64,000 bases of DNA. Source: Halopelagius longus (lineage in GTDB: Archaea > Halobacteriota > Halobacteria > Halobacteriales > Haloferacaceae). Within the stretch, counting starts at the first letter, position 1, and each line of letters starts with the position of its first letter. The notes under the pieces are model-generated. The model had not been told where the DNA came from and did not search any database. It worked only from the letters and a program-made list of their open reading frames with translations. Positions 44,813-52,964 of the stretch are shown one piece after another. The stretch covers positions 124,001 to 188,000 of the forward strand of contig NZ_FNKQ01000001.1 in the NCBI RefSeq assembly GCF_900100875.1, written 5' to 3'. A program made the translations under genes and the position numbers.

Positions 44813-44858
44813 TACTAAACCACGAGTTAATACTCCGCCCCCTCGAACGACAGCGACG

Positions 44859-47021
44859 ATGGACGAACTCCCCGTCCGCGTCGCGTTCCTGCGCGCGGAC
44901 GAACTCACGGACGAACAACGCGCCGCCCGCGAGTGGTGCGAACGGACGGTCGCAACCGTCGAGGACGTCGCACTCGCGGACCTCGCACCCGACGACGCGT
45001 CGCTCTCCCGGTTCGACGCCGCGTGGTGGCACCGAGGCGAACCGCTCGACCCGGTTCGGGAGGAGGCGGCCGACTGCGCCGACGCCGTCTCGGAGTTCCT
45101 CGCCGCCGGAAACGGTCTCCTTCTGACGCTCCGGGCCCTCTCCGCCGTCGAACCGTTCGGCGTCGACCCCGTCGCGCCGGACGCCGTCGGCGTCGAGACG
45201 CCGCCCGAACCGAGCGGACTCCTCAAGAAGCGCACGTTCGACGCCCACCCCCTGTTCGAGGGGTTCCCCCTCCGCGAACTCCACACCCAACCGGCGGAGG
45301 CGGCGCGGCCGTTCGCCCGGTACGAGGGGTCGCTCCCCGCCTCCGGCGACGTACTCGCCTCGACGATTCGCGGCGAGGCGTTCCACGTCGCGCAGAAGGC
45401 GGCGTTCGCGTGGCGCGTCGGCCAGGGAGACCTGTACGGCGTCGGATCGGAAGTCGCGTTCCTCCCCGGACGGGAGTTCGAGGCCGCGGAGGCGCAGCGA
45501 CGACTCCTCCGCAACGCCCTCGCCCTCCTCGGCGGCGACGCGCGCCGCCGCCCGCGATTCACCGACAGACCCGACGACGCGGCGGGGTTCGAGGCGGTCC
45601 GCGAGGAACTCGCCGACGACCACCGCCGACCGCGCTACCACCTCTCGGCCCCCGCGGGGTGGCTGAACGACCCGAACGGAATTCTCCAGTACGACGGCAC
45701 GTACCACGTCTTCTACCAGTACAACCCGGGCGGGCCGTTCCACGGCACCATCCACTGGGGACACGCGACGAGCGAGGATCTGGTCCATTGGGAGGACCGC
45801 CCCGTCGCCCTCTCGCCCGACCCGGACGGCCCGGACCGCGACGGCGTCTGGTCGGGGTGCGCCGTCGTGGGCGACGATGGGACGCCGACCCTCGTCTACA
45901 CGGGCGGGCGCGGGCGCGACCAACTCCCCTGTCTGGCGACGACGGACGACCCCACGTTGGAGACGTGGGAGAAACACGGCGAGAACCCCATCCTCTCGGC
46001 CCCCACCGAGGACATCGACCTGCTCGAAACCGACGACTGGCGCGCGGAGTTCCGCGACCACAACGTCTGGCGCGAGGGCGGGACGTGGTACCACCTCGTC
46101 GGCGCGGGCGTCGAGGAGACGGGCGGGGCGGCCCTCCTCTACAGGGGACCGAACCTCCGCGAGTGGGAGTACGTCGGCCCCCTGTTGGTCGGCGACTGGG
46201 AGGGCCACGGCGTCGTCTGGGAGTGCCCCGAACTGCTCGACTTCGGCGAGAAACAGGTGCTGCACGTCTCGAACTACAGCCACGTCGAGTACTTCCTCGG
46301 CACCGCGAACCTCGACGACCCCTCCTTCGAGATAGAGCACCGCGAACGACTCGACTACGGCGACTACTACGCGCCGCAGTCGACGCGGACGGACGACGGC
46401 CGCGTCCTCGCGTGGGGGTGGGCCCCCGAGGCCCGCGACGCGGAGGCGCAGTGGCACGCCGGGTGGTCGGGGCTGTTGACCGTCCCGCGGAAACTCTCCG
46501 TCGAGGGCGGCGAACTCCGCCAGCGACCCGCGCGAGAACTGGCCGAACTCCGTCGCCGCCGCGCCGCGGAGGGGGATATCTCCCTCGCCCCCGGCGACTC
46601 GCGCACGCTCGATCTGTCGGGTAACGCCTACGAACTCGCGTTCGACGCGCGGACGGAATCGGGGGCGACGCTCGAACTCGGCCTGTTCGAGTCGCCCGCG
46701 GGTAACGAGCGAACCGTCGTCCGCTACGACGGCGACGAACTCGTCGTGGACCGCTCCGAGAGCGCTCTCGACGGCGTGCCCGAGACGAGCGAGCAACGGA
46801 TGCCCGTCGAGGGCGACATCCTGTCGCTTCGGGCGTTCGTGGACGGCTCCGTCCTCGAACTGTTCGCGAACGAACGGCGGTGTCTCACCAGTCGCGTCTA
46901 CCCGACGCGGGCGGACGCCGAGGGCGCGTCGCTCTCCGCGCGCGGCGGGTCGGTCCGAATCGACGGACTCGAGGCGTGGGAACTCGGCGCGGCGTTCGAG
47001 GCGCGGGAGCGCGGCGAGTAG
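44859..47021 (+). CDS. GH32 fructosidase with N-terminal GATase-like domain
   Basis: A 720-aa protein. Residues 1-~230 look like a class-I glutamine-amidotransferase or ThuA-like alpha/beta domain ([22 protein letters not shown]) with no visible catalytic triad. The GH32 beta-propeller follows. The nucleophile is D271 in WLNDPNG and the acid/base E455 in WECPEL. The transition-state motif reads FRDHNVW with D400, where the family normally has RDP. A C-terminal beta-sandwich (~560-715) ends [17 protein letters not shown]. No signal peptide, so sucrose or fructan hydrolysis would be intracellular. Convergent with the GH68 gene, one base apart. Confidence 0.9.
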   Translation: MDELPVRVAFLRADELTDEQRAAREWCERTVATVEDVALADLAPDDASLSRFDAAWWHRGEPLDPVREEAADCADAVSEFLAAGNGLLLTLRALSAVEPFGVDPVAPDAVGVETPPEPSGLLKKRTFDAHPLFEGFPLRELHTQPAEAARPFARYEGSLPASGDVLASTIRGEAFHVAQKAAFAWRVGQGDLYGVGSEVAFLPGREFEAAEAQRRLLRNALALLGGDARRRPRFTDRPDDAAGFEAVREELADDHRRPRYHLSAPAGWLNDPNGILQYDGTYHVFYQYNPGGPFHGTIHWGHATSEDLVHWEDRPVALSPDPDGPDRDGVWSGCAVVGDDGTPTLVYTGGRGRDQLPCLATTDDPTLETWEKHGENPILSAPTEDIDLLETDDWRAEFRDHNVWREGGTWYHLVGAGVEETGGAALLYRGPNLREWEYVGPLLVGDWEGHGVVWECPELLDFGEKQVLHVSNYSHVEYFLGTANLDDPSFEIEHRERLDYGDYYAPQSTRTDDGRVLAWGWAPEARDAEAQWHAGWSGLLTVPRKLSVEGGELRQRPARELAELRRRRAAEGDISLAPGDSRTLDLSGNAYELAFDARTESGATLELGLFESPAGNERTVVRYDGDELVVDRSESALDGVPETSEQRMPVEGDILSLRAFVDGSVLELFANERRCLTSRVYPTRADAEGASLSARGGSVRIDGLEAWELGAAFEARERGE

Positions 47022-47022
47022 T

Positions 47023-48321
47023 TCAGTACTCCCCGCCGTCGCCGTCGTCGCCCTCGGCGCGCGTCCACCACGGTTCGGGCAGTCCCTCGCGGGGAAGCGG
47101 CAGGTGGCCGTGGTCGAGTGCGCCGCGGACGCGCGTCTCTGCCCCGTCGAGTTCGATTCTGACGGTGGGCGCGAGGGTGCCGCCGAAGCGCCGGCGCTGT
47201 TCGTCCTCCGGGAGGAGGGCCACGTCGTCCATCGTCGGCCGGTCGTACTCGTGGTAGTTGAAGAAGGAGGTGGCGAGGAGTTCGTCGCCGTGGTCGTACG
47301 CCAGCCACGAGTACGCTTGGAACGGCGCGCCCGCCGGGTTCGTGACGACCATCCCGTGGCCGTTCAGCGGTTCGTAGTCGCCGCGCAACTCGTCGGCGAC
47401 GAAGCCGTAGAGGGCGTCGTACCCCTCCAGTCCGGGCGCGAACGTGTGAACGTGACTGGAGACGAATAGGTAGTACCGCCCCCGACGGACGACGAGGTGC
47501 GGGCGTTCGAGTTCCTGATTCACGCAGACGGCGTCCAACAGGGGCGGCCGGAGTTCGAAGTCCGTCGGGTCGCCCGTCGGCGAGTGGGCGATTCCGACGC
47601 TCCCGTTGAACTCCTGTTGTGCGGGGTCGCCGCCGCAGGCGTCCGACCCTTCGGGGACGGGCGTGTTCGCCTCGAACAGCAGGTACGTCTCGCCGGAGGC
47701 GGGGTCCTCGAAGAACCACGGGTCGCGGAACGTGTACGTCATCCCGCGGTACTGCGCCTCCGTCTCGTACAACTCGCCGTCGGGTTCGAGGAGGATGGAG
47801 TGTTCCCACGGACCGTCGATGGACACTCCGTCGCCGACGGTCAACCGGCCGCCTTCCGCGAGAGCGATTCGCTGGGAGTACGAGAGTTCCTTCTCCCTCG
47901 CGCGCCCGGCGGCGGTGTAGTAGCAGTAGACGTCGCCGTCGTCGTAGAGCACCGACCCGGCCCACTGCCGAGAGCCGAACGCTTCGCCTTCGAACACCGG
48001 CCCGCCCGTCTCCCAGTTTTCCCCGTCCTCGGAGTAGAAGTAGCGGAGGGTGGCGACGTCGTGGCGTTTCCCGGGGAGCAGGTCCGAGGACGCCGTCAGC
48101 GCGACGATGACCCGGTAGCCGTCGATTTCGGCGATTTCCCCGCCGCGCTCTCGGAGGAACCACGTGTCCCAGATGTGGAGTTCGTCGTCGACCCGTTCGT
48201 CGGCCGGGTAGATGACCGGCGCGACGTTCGACTCGTCGCGTCGGAGTTCGGACGCGTGGTCGCGCGTCCACGCCGCCCGCGACGCGTCCGACGGACCGTC
48301 CGGTCCTCGATTGCCGTCCAT
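47023..48321 (-). CDS. GH68 levansucrase/inulosucrase
   Basis: A 432-aa five-bladed propeller fructosyltransferase that transfers fructose from sucrose to a growing fructan or to water. Catalytic residues are all visible: nucleophile D52 (IWDTW), stabiliser D200 (FRDPW) and acid/base E272 (ELERPH). RQWAGS is the conserved sucrose-box region. It lacks a signal peptide, as far as I recall for other haloarchaeal GH68 enzymes, so export is uncertain. The ATG at 48321 begins the conserved protein; the longer open frame to 48483 is non-conserved. It shares its downstream end with GH32. Confidence 0.92.
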   Translation of the reverse strand: MDGNRGPDGPSDASRAAWTRDHASELRRDESNVAPVIYPADERVDDELHIWDTWFLRERGGEIAEIDGYRVIVALTASSDLLPGKRHDVATLRYFYSEDGENWETGGPVFEGEAFGSRQWAGSVLYDDGDVYCYYTAAGRAREKELSYSQRIALAEGGRLTVGDGVSIDGPWEHSILLEPDGELYETEAQYRGMTYTFRDPWFFEDPASGETYLLFEANTPVPEGSDACGGDPAQQEFNGSVGIAHSPTGDPTDFELRPPLLDAVCVNQELERPHLVVRRGRYYLFVSSHVHTFAPGLEGYDALYGFVADELRGDYEPLNGHGMVVTNPAGAPFQAYSWLAYDHGDELLATSFFNYHEYDRPTMDDVALLPEDEQRRRFGGTLAPTVRIELDGAETRVRGALDHGHLPLPREGLPEPWWTRAEGDDGDGGEY

Positions 48322-48534
48322 AGCGACACCCTCTCGGACGCCGCTAAAGTGCGCGTCGGTCTCCAATCGTTGACTCACCTCGTAGTATCTCGCTTCACAC
48401 CGTCGCCGGTATCGAATCCTCCCGGAGGATGCTCCTCTCCGTCGAAATCCGACACTGACGGGCGAGACGCCCCGGTTCACCACCGCCTGCGCACAACCGA
48501 ACCGATTTGTCTTCGGGAGGCGAACCTAGGTACA

Positions 48535-49440
48535 ATGACGAAAGTCCACGTCTCTCTCCCCGAGGAGGCGGAGCGGAACGTCCAGTCGTTCATCGGCGAG
48601 GTGGACGAGCGACTCTCCTCCGAGGAGGACACTTGTAAGGTCGTGAGAGACGTTCTCATCGACCTCTACGGCGACCGCGAGGCGTACGAGCGGTGGCAGG
48701 CGGGCGACGACATCTCCGCCGCGGAACGGGTCCGACTGCAGGGGTACGACCCGTGCAACGCGACGCTCGAGTCGGAGTACTACGCGGAGAAGGACGAAGA
48801 GAAGTTCACGCGCTCGAAGCACCTCCAGTGGCTCTGGCGGCAGTTCGACGCGACGCCGATGGCCGACAACATCCACTTCGCGCTCCGGTTTCGACAGATG
48901 CTGGCGAAGCACCTCTTCGACGAGTGCGGGGACAACTGCCGCTTCTTCAAGGGCATCACGTTCACCTACGGCCACAACATCCGCGTCGGCGACAACACCG
49001 TCGTCCACGACGACGTCCACTTGGACGACCGGGGGAAACTCACCATCGGCGACCAGGTGTCCATCTCGGACAACGCCCACATCTACAGCCACGACCACGA
49101 CATCGTCGACCAGACGCAGGTCGAGAACTTCCACACCATCGTCGAGGACGACGCCCGCGTCACGTACGACTCGATGGTGCGCGCCGGCTGTCGCATCGGG
49201 AAGAACGCCGTCGTCGGCGCGCGCGCGGCCGTCCAGGGCGACGTGCCCGACCACCACATCGTCGTCGGCATCCCCGCCAAGAGCGTGAAGGTGAAACCGG
49301 GCTGGGAGTCCGTCGCGGACCCCATCGAGGACCGACTCACCAACCGACAGGAGGAGCGCACGATTCCGTACGACCTGTCCGACGACGTGGACGCGTTCGA
49401 CGAGTTCGACCGCGACCTCTCCCCGCCGGACGCCTCCTAA
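48535..49440 (+). CDS. Hexapeptide-repeat acyltransferase
   Basis: A 301-aa protein with a left-handed beta-helix of hexapeptide repeats (ITFTYGHNIRVGDNTVVHDDVHLDDRGKLTIGDQVSISDNAHIYSHDHD). The active-site histidine falls in the YSHDHD region and the C-terminal cap is VVVGIPAKSVKVKPGW. An unusual ~140-residue helical N-terminal extension precedes it. It resembles maltose/galactoside O-acetyltransferases. Divergent from GH68 (213 bp apart), so acetylation of a sugar is possible but unproven. Confidence 0.88.
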   Translation: MTKVHVSLPEEAERNVQSFIGEVDERLSSEEDTCKVVRDVLIDLYGDREAYERWQAGDDISAAERVRLQGYDPCNATLESEYYAEKDEEKFTRSKHLQWLWRQFDATPMADNIHFALRFRQMLAKHLFDECGDNCRFFKGITFTYGHNIRVGDNTVVHDDVHLDDRGKLTIGDQVSISDNAHIYSHDHDIVDQTQVENFHTIVEDDARVTYDSMVRAGCRIGKNAVVGARAAVQGDVPDHHIVVGIPAKSVKVKPGWESVADPIEDRLTNRQEERTIPYDLSDDVDAFDEFDRDLSPPDAS

Positions 49441-49544
49441 CCGACCCGCCGGACGGACGCCGACGAACCGGTATCCGCCGCCTCCGCCGCCGCGTTCGCC
49501 CCCGCGACCGAAGGATAAAGTGCCTTGGTACCGTTTATCATAGC

Positions 49545-49859
49545 ATGGACGCGTGGGGATGGATCGTGGTCTACGCCATCGGCCTGACGGTGCTCCAGTT
49601 GGTGGTGTACCGGTACCTCCTCGACGGCGACGAGGGCGTCCAGGGCGGGTTCGGGGGCGACGGGGACGACGCGGAGTCGCACGCACGCACCGCGCCGCGG
49701 GGGCGCGACGCGGTCGGCGTCTCGCGCCTGCAGGCGACGGAGGCGTGGGACCGCGAGTCGGGTCCGTCGGACGCGCGCGTCTGCCCTCGGTGCGGGGTGG
49801 AGAACGAACCCGACCGGACCTTCGACCGGTGCTGGAACTGCGCGGGCCGACTCGCATGA
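49545..49859 (+). CDS. Membrane-anchored zinc-ribbon protein (DUF7577-like)
   Basis: A 104-aa protein: one N-terminal TM helix (WGWIVVYAIGLTVLQLVVYRYL), an acidic Gly-rich linker and a C-terminal zinc ribbon CPRCGVENEP...CWNCAGRL. The layout matches a common haloarchaeal small-protein type of unknown function. A TATA-like GGATAAAG ~30 nt upstream suggests leaderless transcription. Confidence 0.8.
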   Translation: MDAWGWIVVYAIGLTVLQLVVYRYLLDGDEGVQGGFGGDGDDAESHARTAPRGRDAVGVSRLQATEAWDRESGPSDARVCPRCGVENEPDRTFDRCWNCAGRLA

Positions 49860-49922
49860 GACACCGGTGCGCCCGACGCTCTCGCCGGCCTTCGACCGCC
49901 GCGTAGTCTCGACGTTCTACTC

Positions 49923-50651
49923 ATGCCTCGCGCAATCGCCATCAACGTCGCGGCCAACACGAACATCCCGGGCGTTCGCGGCCCGGTGTACCCCGACGGA
50001 ACGTTCGCCTACGTCCCGATACCGGAACGGAAACCGACGCGACCCGCCGCCTCGGTGCCGACGTACGCGGACCTCGACCCGCCGGTCGAACTCCCCCCGG
50101 AGGCGATGGACCGGCCGGTCCACCTCGACCCGGAGTTCGAGACGTACCCCTACTGCGAGTCGTACACGTACGGCGACGAACACGCGGTGAAGGCGGGTCC
50201 GCTCTCGACGCTCGACCCCGGCGACTGGCTCCTCTTTTACGCCACCCTCGACTTCCGCGGTCAGTACGAGGAGGCGGCCCCGTACCTCCCGCCCGACTGG
50301 GGCGTCTACCTCATCGGCGCGTTCGAGGTGGATATCGCGGTGACGGGCGAGGAGTACGGGTCGCTTCCGACGATCGACCGGGAACGCTTCGCCAACAACG
50401 CCCACGTCAAGCGGAACCCCTTCGACGCGAAAGTCCTCGTCGCCGGGACGCCGAACTCCCGCCTGTTCGACCGGGTGGTCCCTCTCAGCACCCCGACGGC
50501 GGGCGCGGAGGCGAACGAGATCGTCACCCGCCTGTCGAACGACTCCGGGCGCGGGCCGTGGTGGCGTCGCCGCCTCTGGTTCGACGAGGACGCCGCCGCG
50601 ACGCTTCTGGACCTTCTCGACTCCCGGGCGTTCGCGGAGTTCTTCGGGTGA
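49923..50651 (+). CDS. Nmad3-like protein (putative nucleotide-modification-associated domain)
   Basis: A 242-aa protein beginning AIAINVAANTNIPGVRGPVYPDGTFAYVPIPE, followed by TYADLDPP and later GDWLLFYATLDFRG with AHVKRNPFDAKVLVAGTPNSRLFDRVVPLS. This order agrees with the family named nucleotide modification associated domain 3 from comparative genomics. Biochemical function is not known to me. In phages and bacteria it accompanies modified-base genes, but here no such genes are adjacent. Confidence 0.75.
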   Translation: MPRAIAINVAANTNIPGVRGPVYPDGTFAYVPIPERKPTRPAASVPTYADLDPPVELPPEAMDRPVHLDPEFETYPYCESYTYGDEHAVKAGPLSTLDPGDWLLFYATLDFRGQYEEAAPYLPPDWGVYLIGAFEVDIAVTGEEYGSLPTIDRERFANNAHVKRNPFDAKVLVAGTPNSRLFDRVVPLSTPTAGAEANEIVTRLSNDSGRGPWWRRRLWFDEDAAATLLDLLDSRAFAEFFG

Positions 50652-50710
50652 CCGTCCGGGAATCGGGCGCGTAGCGAGGATTATCTCCTCAGCGCGCGAT
50701 TAGTACGCCT

Positions 50711-51367
50711 ATGGCAACTACTCACAGCGACGGGTTCACCGCCGTCGAACACCGAATCGTCCAGGGGCGGGAGGTACGCATCCTCCGGGACCCCGAGGAA
50801 CTGCACATCCAGTGGCGTCCGGGCCGCCCCGTCTACTACGGCGTCCGCGTCGGCGACCGAATCAAAAACGCCGCGAGCGACGTGGAGTCGGTCCGCATCG
50901 ACGAGTGGGAAGTCGCGGAGATAACCCCCGAACGCGTCGTCGGCCGCCACGTCCGAACCGGCGAGGAGACGACGTGGGACCGCGAAACCTTGGAGAAAGC
51001 GCTGGTCGTCGGTCGGTACGCGACGAACCTTTCGGAGTTCGCACTCGTGACGACGCACCCCGCCGGGAGTTGGGCGGCGTACGACCCCGAGGCGGCCCCC
51101 GGACTGGAGTACCGCGGCCGACCGTACCTGACGGTCATCGCCTACGGCAACAACGGCGAGAAGTACGGCCGCCGCTACCGCTTCCCCGAGAAGGACGACG
51201 CCACCCGCGTCGAACTCTCCGAGGAGGACCCCAAGATAGCCCGCCTCTCGGAGACGATGCGCGCGCACCTCGACGAGGTGGTCGCGACGGCACTCGAAGA
51301 CGACGGCTACGTCGTCTCCCCGTCCGAGTCCGGGACGGACGCCGCCGACGTTAACGCTCGAACGTAA
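50711..51367 (+). CDS. Conserved haloarchaeal hypothetical protein
   Basis: A soluble acidic 218-aa protein that I do not recognise. It is beta-rich in the N-terminal two thirds (RPVYYGVRVGDRIKNAASDVESVRIDEWEVAEITPERVVG), with a second strand-rich block PYLTVIAYGNNGEKYGRRYRFPE, and ends in a helix. No TM or metal motif. A basic stretch EKYGRRYRF might touch nucleic acid, but that is weak. Own promoter region; same strand as both neighbours. Confidence 0.75.
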   Translation: MATTHSDGFTAVEHRIVQGREVRILRDPEELHIQWRPGRPVYYGVRVGDRIKNAASDVESVRIDEWEVAEITPERVVGRHVRTGEETTWDRETLEKALVVGRYATNLSEFALVTTHPAGSWAAYDPEAAPGLEYRGRPYLTVIAYGNNGEKYGRRYRFPEKDDATRVELSEEDPKIARLSETMRAHLDEVVATALEDDGYVVSPSESGTDAADVNART

Positions 51368-51411
51368 TTCTCGACGGCAAACCTTTTCACCCCTGCTACG
51401 GAGTCGCGTTC

Positions 51412-51960
51412 ATGAACCGACGCGACGAACCGACGTCTCGAACGCTCTCTCGCCGCAGTCTCCTCTCGCTCTCCGCCGCGGGGGCGGCGGCCCTCGCGGG
51501 GTGCGGCGGGACGAACGCCCGAAACGACGACCAGACCGCGACCGGAGAACCCACCGACGACGGGCAGACCACCGGCGCGTCCGAAACCGAAACCGCCACT
51601 ACCGAGAGCGACGACCGGACGAGTCTCGGGTACGTCAGGGTGGTGAACCACCACGCCGAGTCGCACACCATGCACGTCCTCGTGGAACGCGACGGGGACG
51701 TGGCCTTCTGGTCGTCCTACCGACTCGGCACCGACTCGAACGAGACGATGAAGCAGGTCGACGGCCCGTGGACCGACGGCCGAGGGACCTACACGGTCCA
51801 CTTCCGAATCGACGAACGCGAGGAGTGGCGGACGTTCGACACGGGAAAGACCGACTTCCCGTGCTACGGCCTCGAAGGCCGCATCGGCGCCGACGGCAAA
51901 CTCGGCGTCTGGGTCGAAGACACGCCCGACGCCTGCACGACGACCGCGACGCAGGAGTAA
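51412..51960 (+). CDS. Tat-exported lipoprotein
   Basis: A 182-aa precursor: Tat motif SRRSLLSL at 13-20, a hydrophobic core, and lipobox LAGC at 28-31. A Thr/Glu-rich linker follows, and then an Ig-like folded part from ~75 (GYVRVVNHHAESHTMHVLVERDGDVAFWSSYRL). One pair of cysteines, C152 and C176 (approximate), could form a disulfide outside. Function unknown; it resembles many small haloarchaeal surface lipoproteins. Confidence 0.82.
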   Translation: MNRRDEPTSRTLSRRSLLSLSAAGAAALAGCGGTNARNDDQTATGEPTDDGQTTGASETETATTESDDRTSLGYVRVVNHHAESHTMHVLVERDGDVAFWSSYRLGTDSNETMKQVDGPWTDGRGTYTVHFRIDEREEWRTFDTGKTDFPCYGLEGRIGADGKLGVWVEDTPDACTTTATQE

Positions 51961-52006
51961 GCCGTCGCTACGTCAGATTTCGGAGTTTCGGAGAACGACC
52001 GCAGGG

Positions 52007-52027
52007 AGTGCGCCGACCGGGAGTTCA
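52007..52027 (-). repeat. tRNA-Gly 3'-end echo
   Basis: This 21-nt stretch matches 52071-52091 (the last part of the tRNA-Gly gene plus two downstream bases) at 19 of 21 positions, 64 nt beyond the tRNA in its downstream direction. The spacer again has GAGCGAAGCGAG-like sequence. Compare 13131-13151. Confidence 0.75.
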
Positions 52028-52072
52028 TCGAGCGAAGCGAGACGAACGTCGGCGGCGCACGACTAACAGGAG

Positions 52073-52143
52073 TGCGCCGACCGGGAATTGAACCCGGGCT
52101 ATTAGCTTGGGAAGCTAATGTCCTACCACTGGACCATCGGCGC
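52073..52143 (-). tRNA. tRNA-Gly (CCC)
   Basis: A 71-nt cloverleaf on the minus strand: acceptor GCGCCGA/TCGGCGC, anticodon stem TTAGC/GCTAA with loop TTCCCAA (anticodon CCC), T arm with GGTTCAATTCC. The discriminator is A. A TATA-like ATCGATATAAACGG at 52218-52231 is ~80 nt before the 5' end, so a ~50-nt leader is expected to be trimmed. Confidence 0.96.
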
Positions 52144-52453
52144 TCACGTCGTTCGCACCGAGCATCGACGGACGCCGCCCGTCTCAGCGCCGGCGCTCGC
52201 ATCGAAATCAGGGCGCGACCGTTTATATCGATTACGAATGACACCCCGGATCCGTCTCGGCCTATCAAATTAGGCACCACCTCGACGTGTGTAGCGGAAC
52301 GAGTAACAGGCGCGGTCAGAGGCACCCATCTCGAGTTCTCTCTCCCACGTAATTGCGTTCGCGACGGAGTGAGTGGCGACAACCGTTCGCCCCGCCGGAT
52401 AAACTGGACGGCTGACACTGAGGCATAAGTGTGAGCCGCGTGAGACGACGCCC
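52144..52453. other. Intergenic region with tRNA-Gly promoter and a short palindrome
   Basis: About 310 bp without a supported gene. It contains the tRNA-Gly TATA box on the minus strand (52218-52231), a perfect small palindrome GCCTA-TCAAAT-TAGGC (52260-52275) and, at its end, a TATA-like GCATAAGT ~30 nt before the next ATG. Confidence 0.5.
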
Positions 52454-52690
52454 ATGAGCGACTCCGATACCGAACCGGTGACGGTGCCGCGTCAGGTCCA
52501 CTGCGAACTCAAGACGTTGCGTCAGATGGGGACCCACGATATGCTCTCGGAGGACGTTCTCGACGGGTTGGAGAAGTACAACTTCGACGCGGCGCGGCAG
52601 TGGGTCCTCGAACATCCCGACGAGTACATCCGGTCACTCGAGGCGGGGATGAGAGACGAGACTGTCGCGGGCACCTCCTCGGAAGCGTGA
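52454..52690 (+). CDS. Small helical protein, DUF5049-like
   Basis: A 78-aa protein. The core VPRQVHCELKTLRQMGTHDML...VLEHPDEYIRSLEAG has the rhythm of DUF5049, a small domain I associate with phages and archaea (VP-x-V...IR-x-TG-x-NM...W-hydrophobic...Y). The match is by eye only. Helices predominate; no catalytic motif. A GCATAAGT box ~27-30 nt upstream supports the ATG at 52454. Confidence 0.7.
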   Translation: MSDSDTEPVTVPRQVHCELKTLRQMGTHDMLSEDVLDGLEKYNFDAARQWVLEHPDEYIRSLEAGMRDETVAGTSSEA

Positions 52691-52964
52691 CGGAACGACG
52701 CGCACCGCTCCCGCGGCGACGATAGCCGCGGGCGGCCGAACCTCGTTTTCGTTCGTCGATTCGCCGTCGGTAGCGACCACTCCTCCCGGCGCGGTAACCG
52801 CCGAGAAATCGGCCCTTCGTTTATCCGCGACGGAGAATGTGTAAGACCAGATACAAAAGAAGATGAGCGTACGAGGTCGGTTAATTTACCGGAATTCGCA
52901 CACTCAGAAGCATCCCGTATCAGATATATGTGACATCGGGTTGTGACTTCAGACGGTGTCATAG
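52691..52964. other. AT-richer promoter region upstream of manganese catalase
   Basis: About 270 bp, clearly AT-richer in its second half. No ORF is supported. It probably contains the catalase promoter; a candidate TATA CAGATATATG is at 52921-52930. I see no clear operator palindrome. Confidence 0.45.

Noticed and set aside
44013-46796. A 927-codon open frame on the minus strand across the GH32 gene
   Set aside because: It is antisense to a gene with clear catalytic motifs, and its translation is Val/Arg/Gly-rich with no domain.
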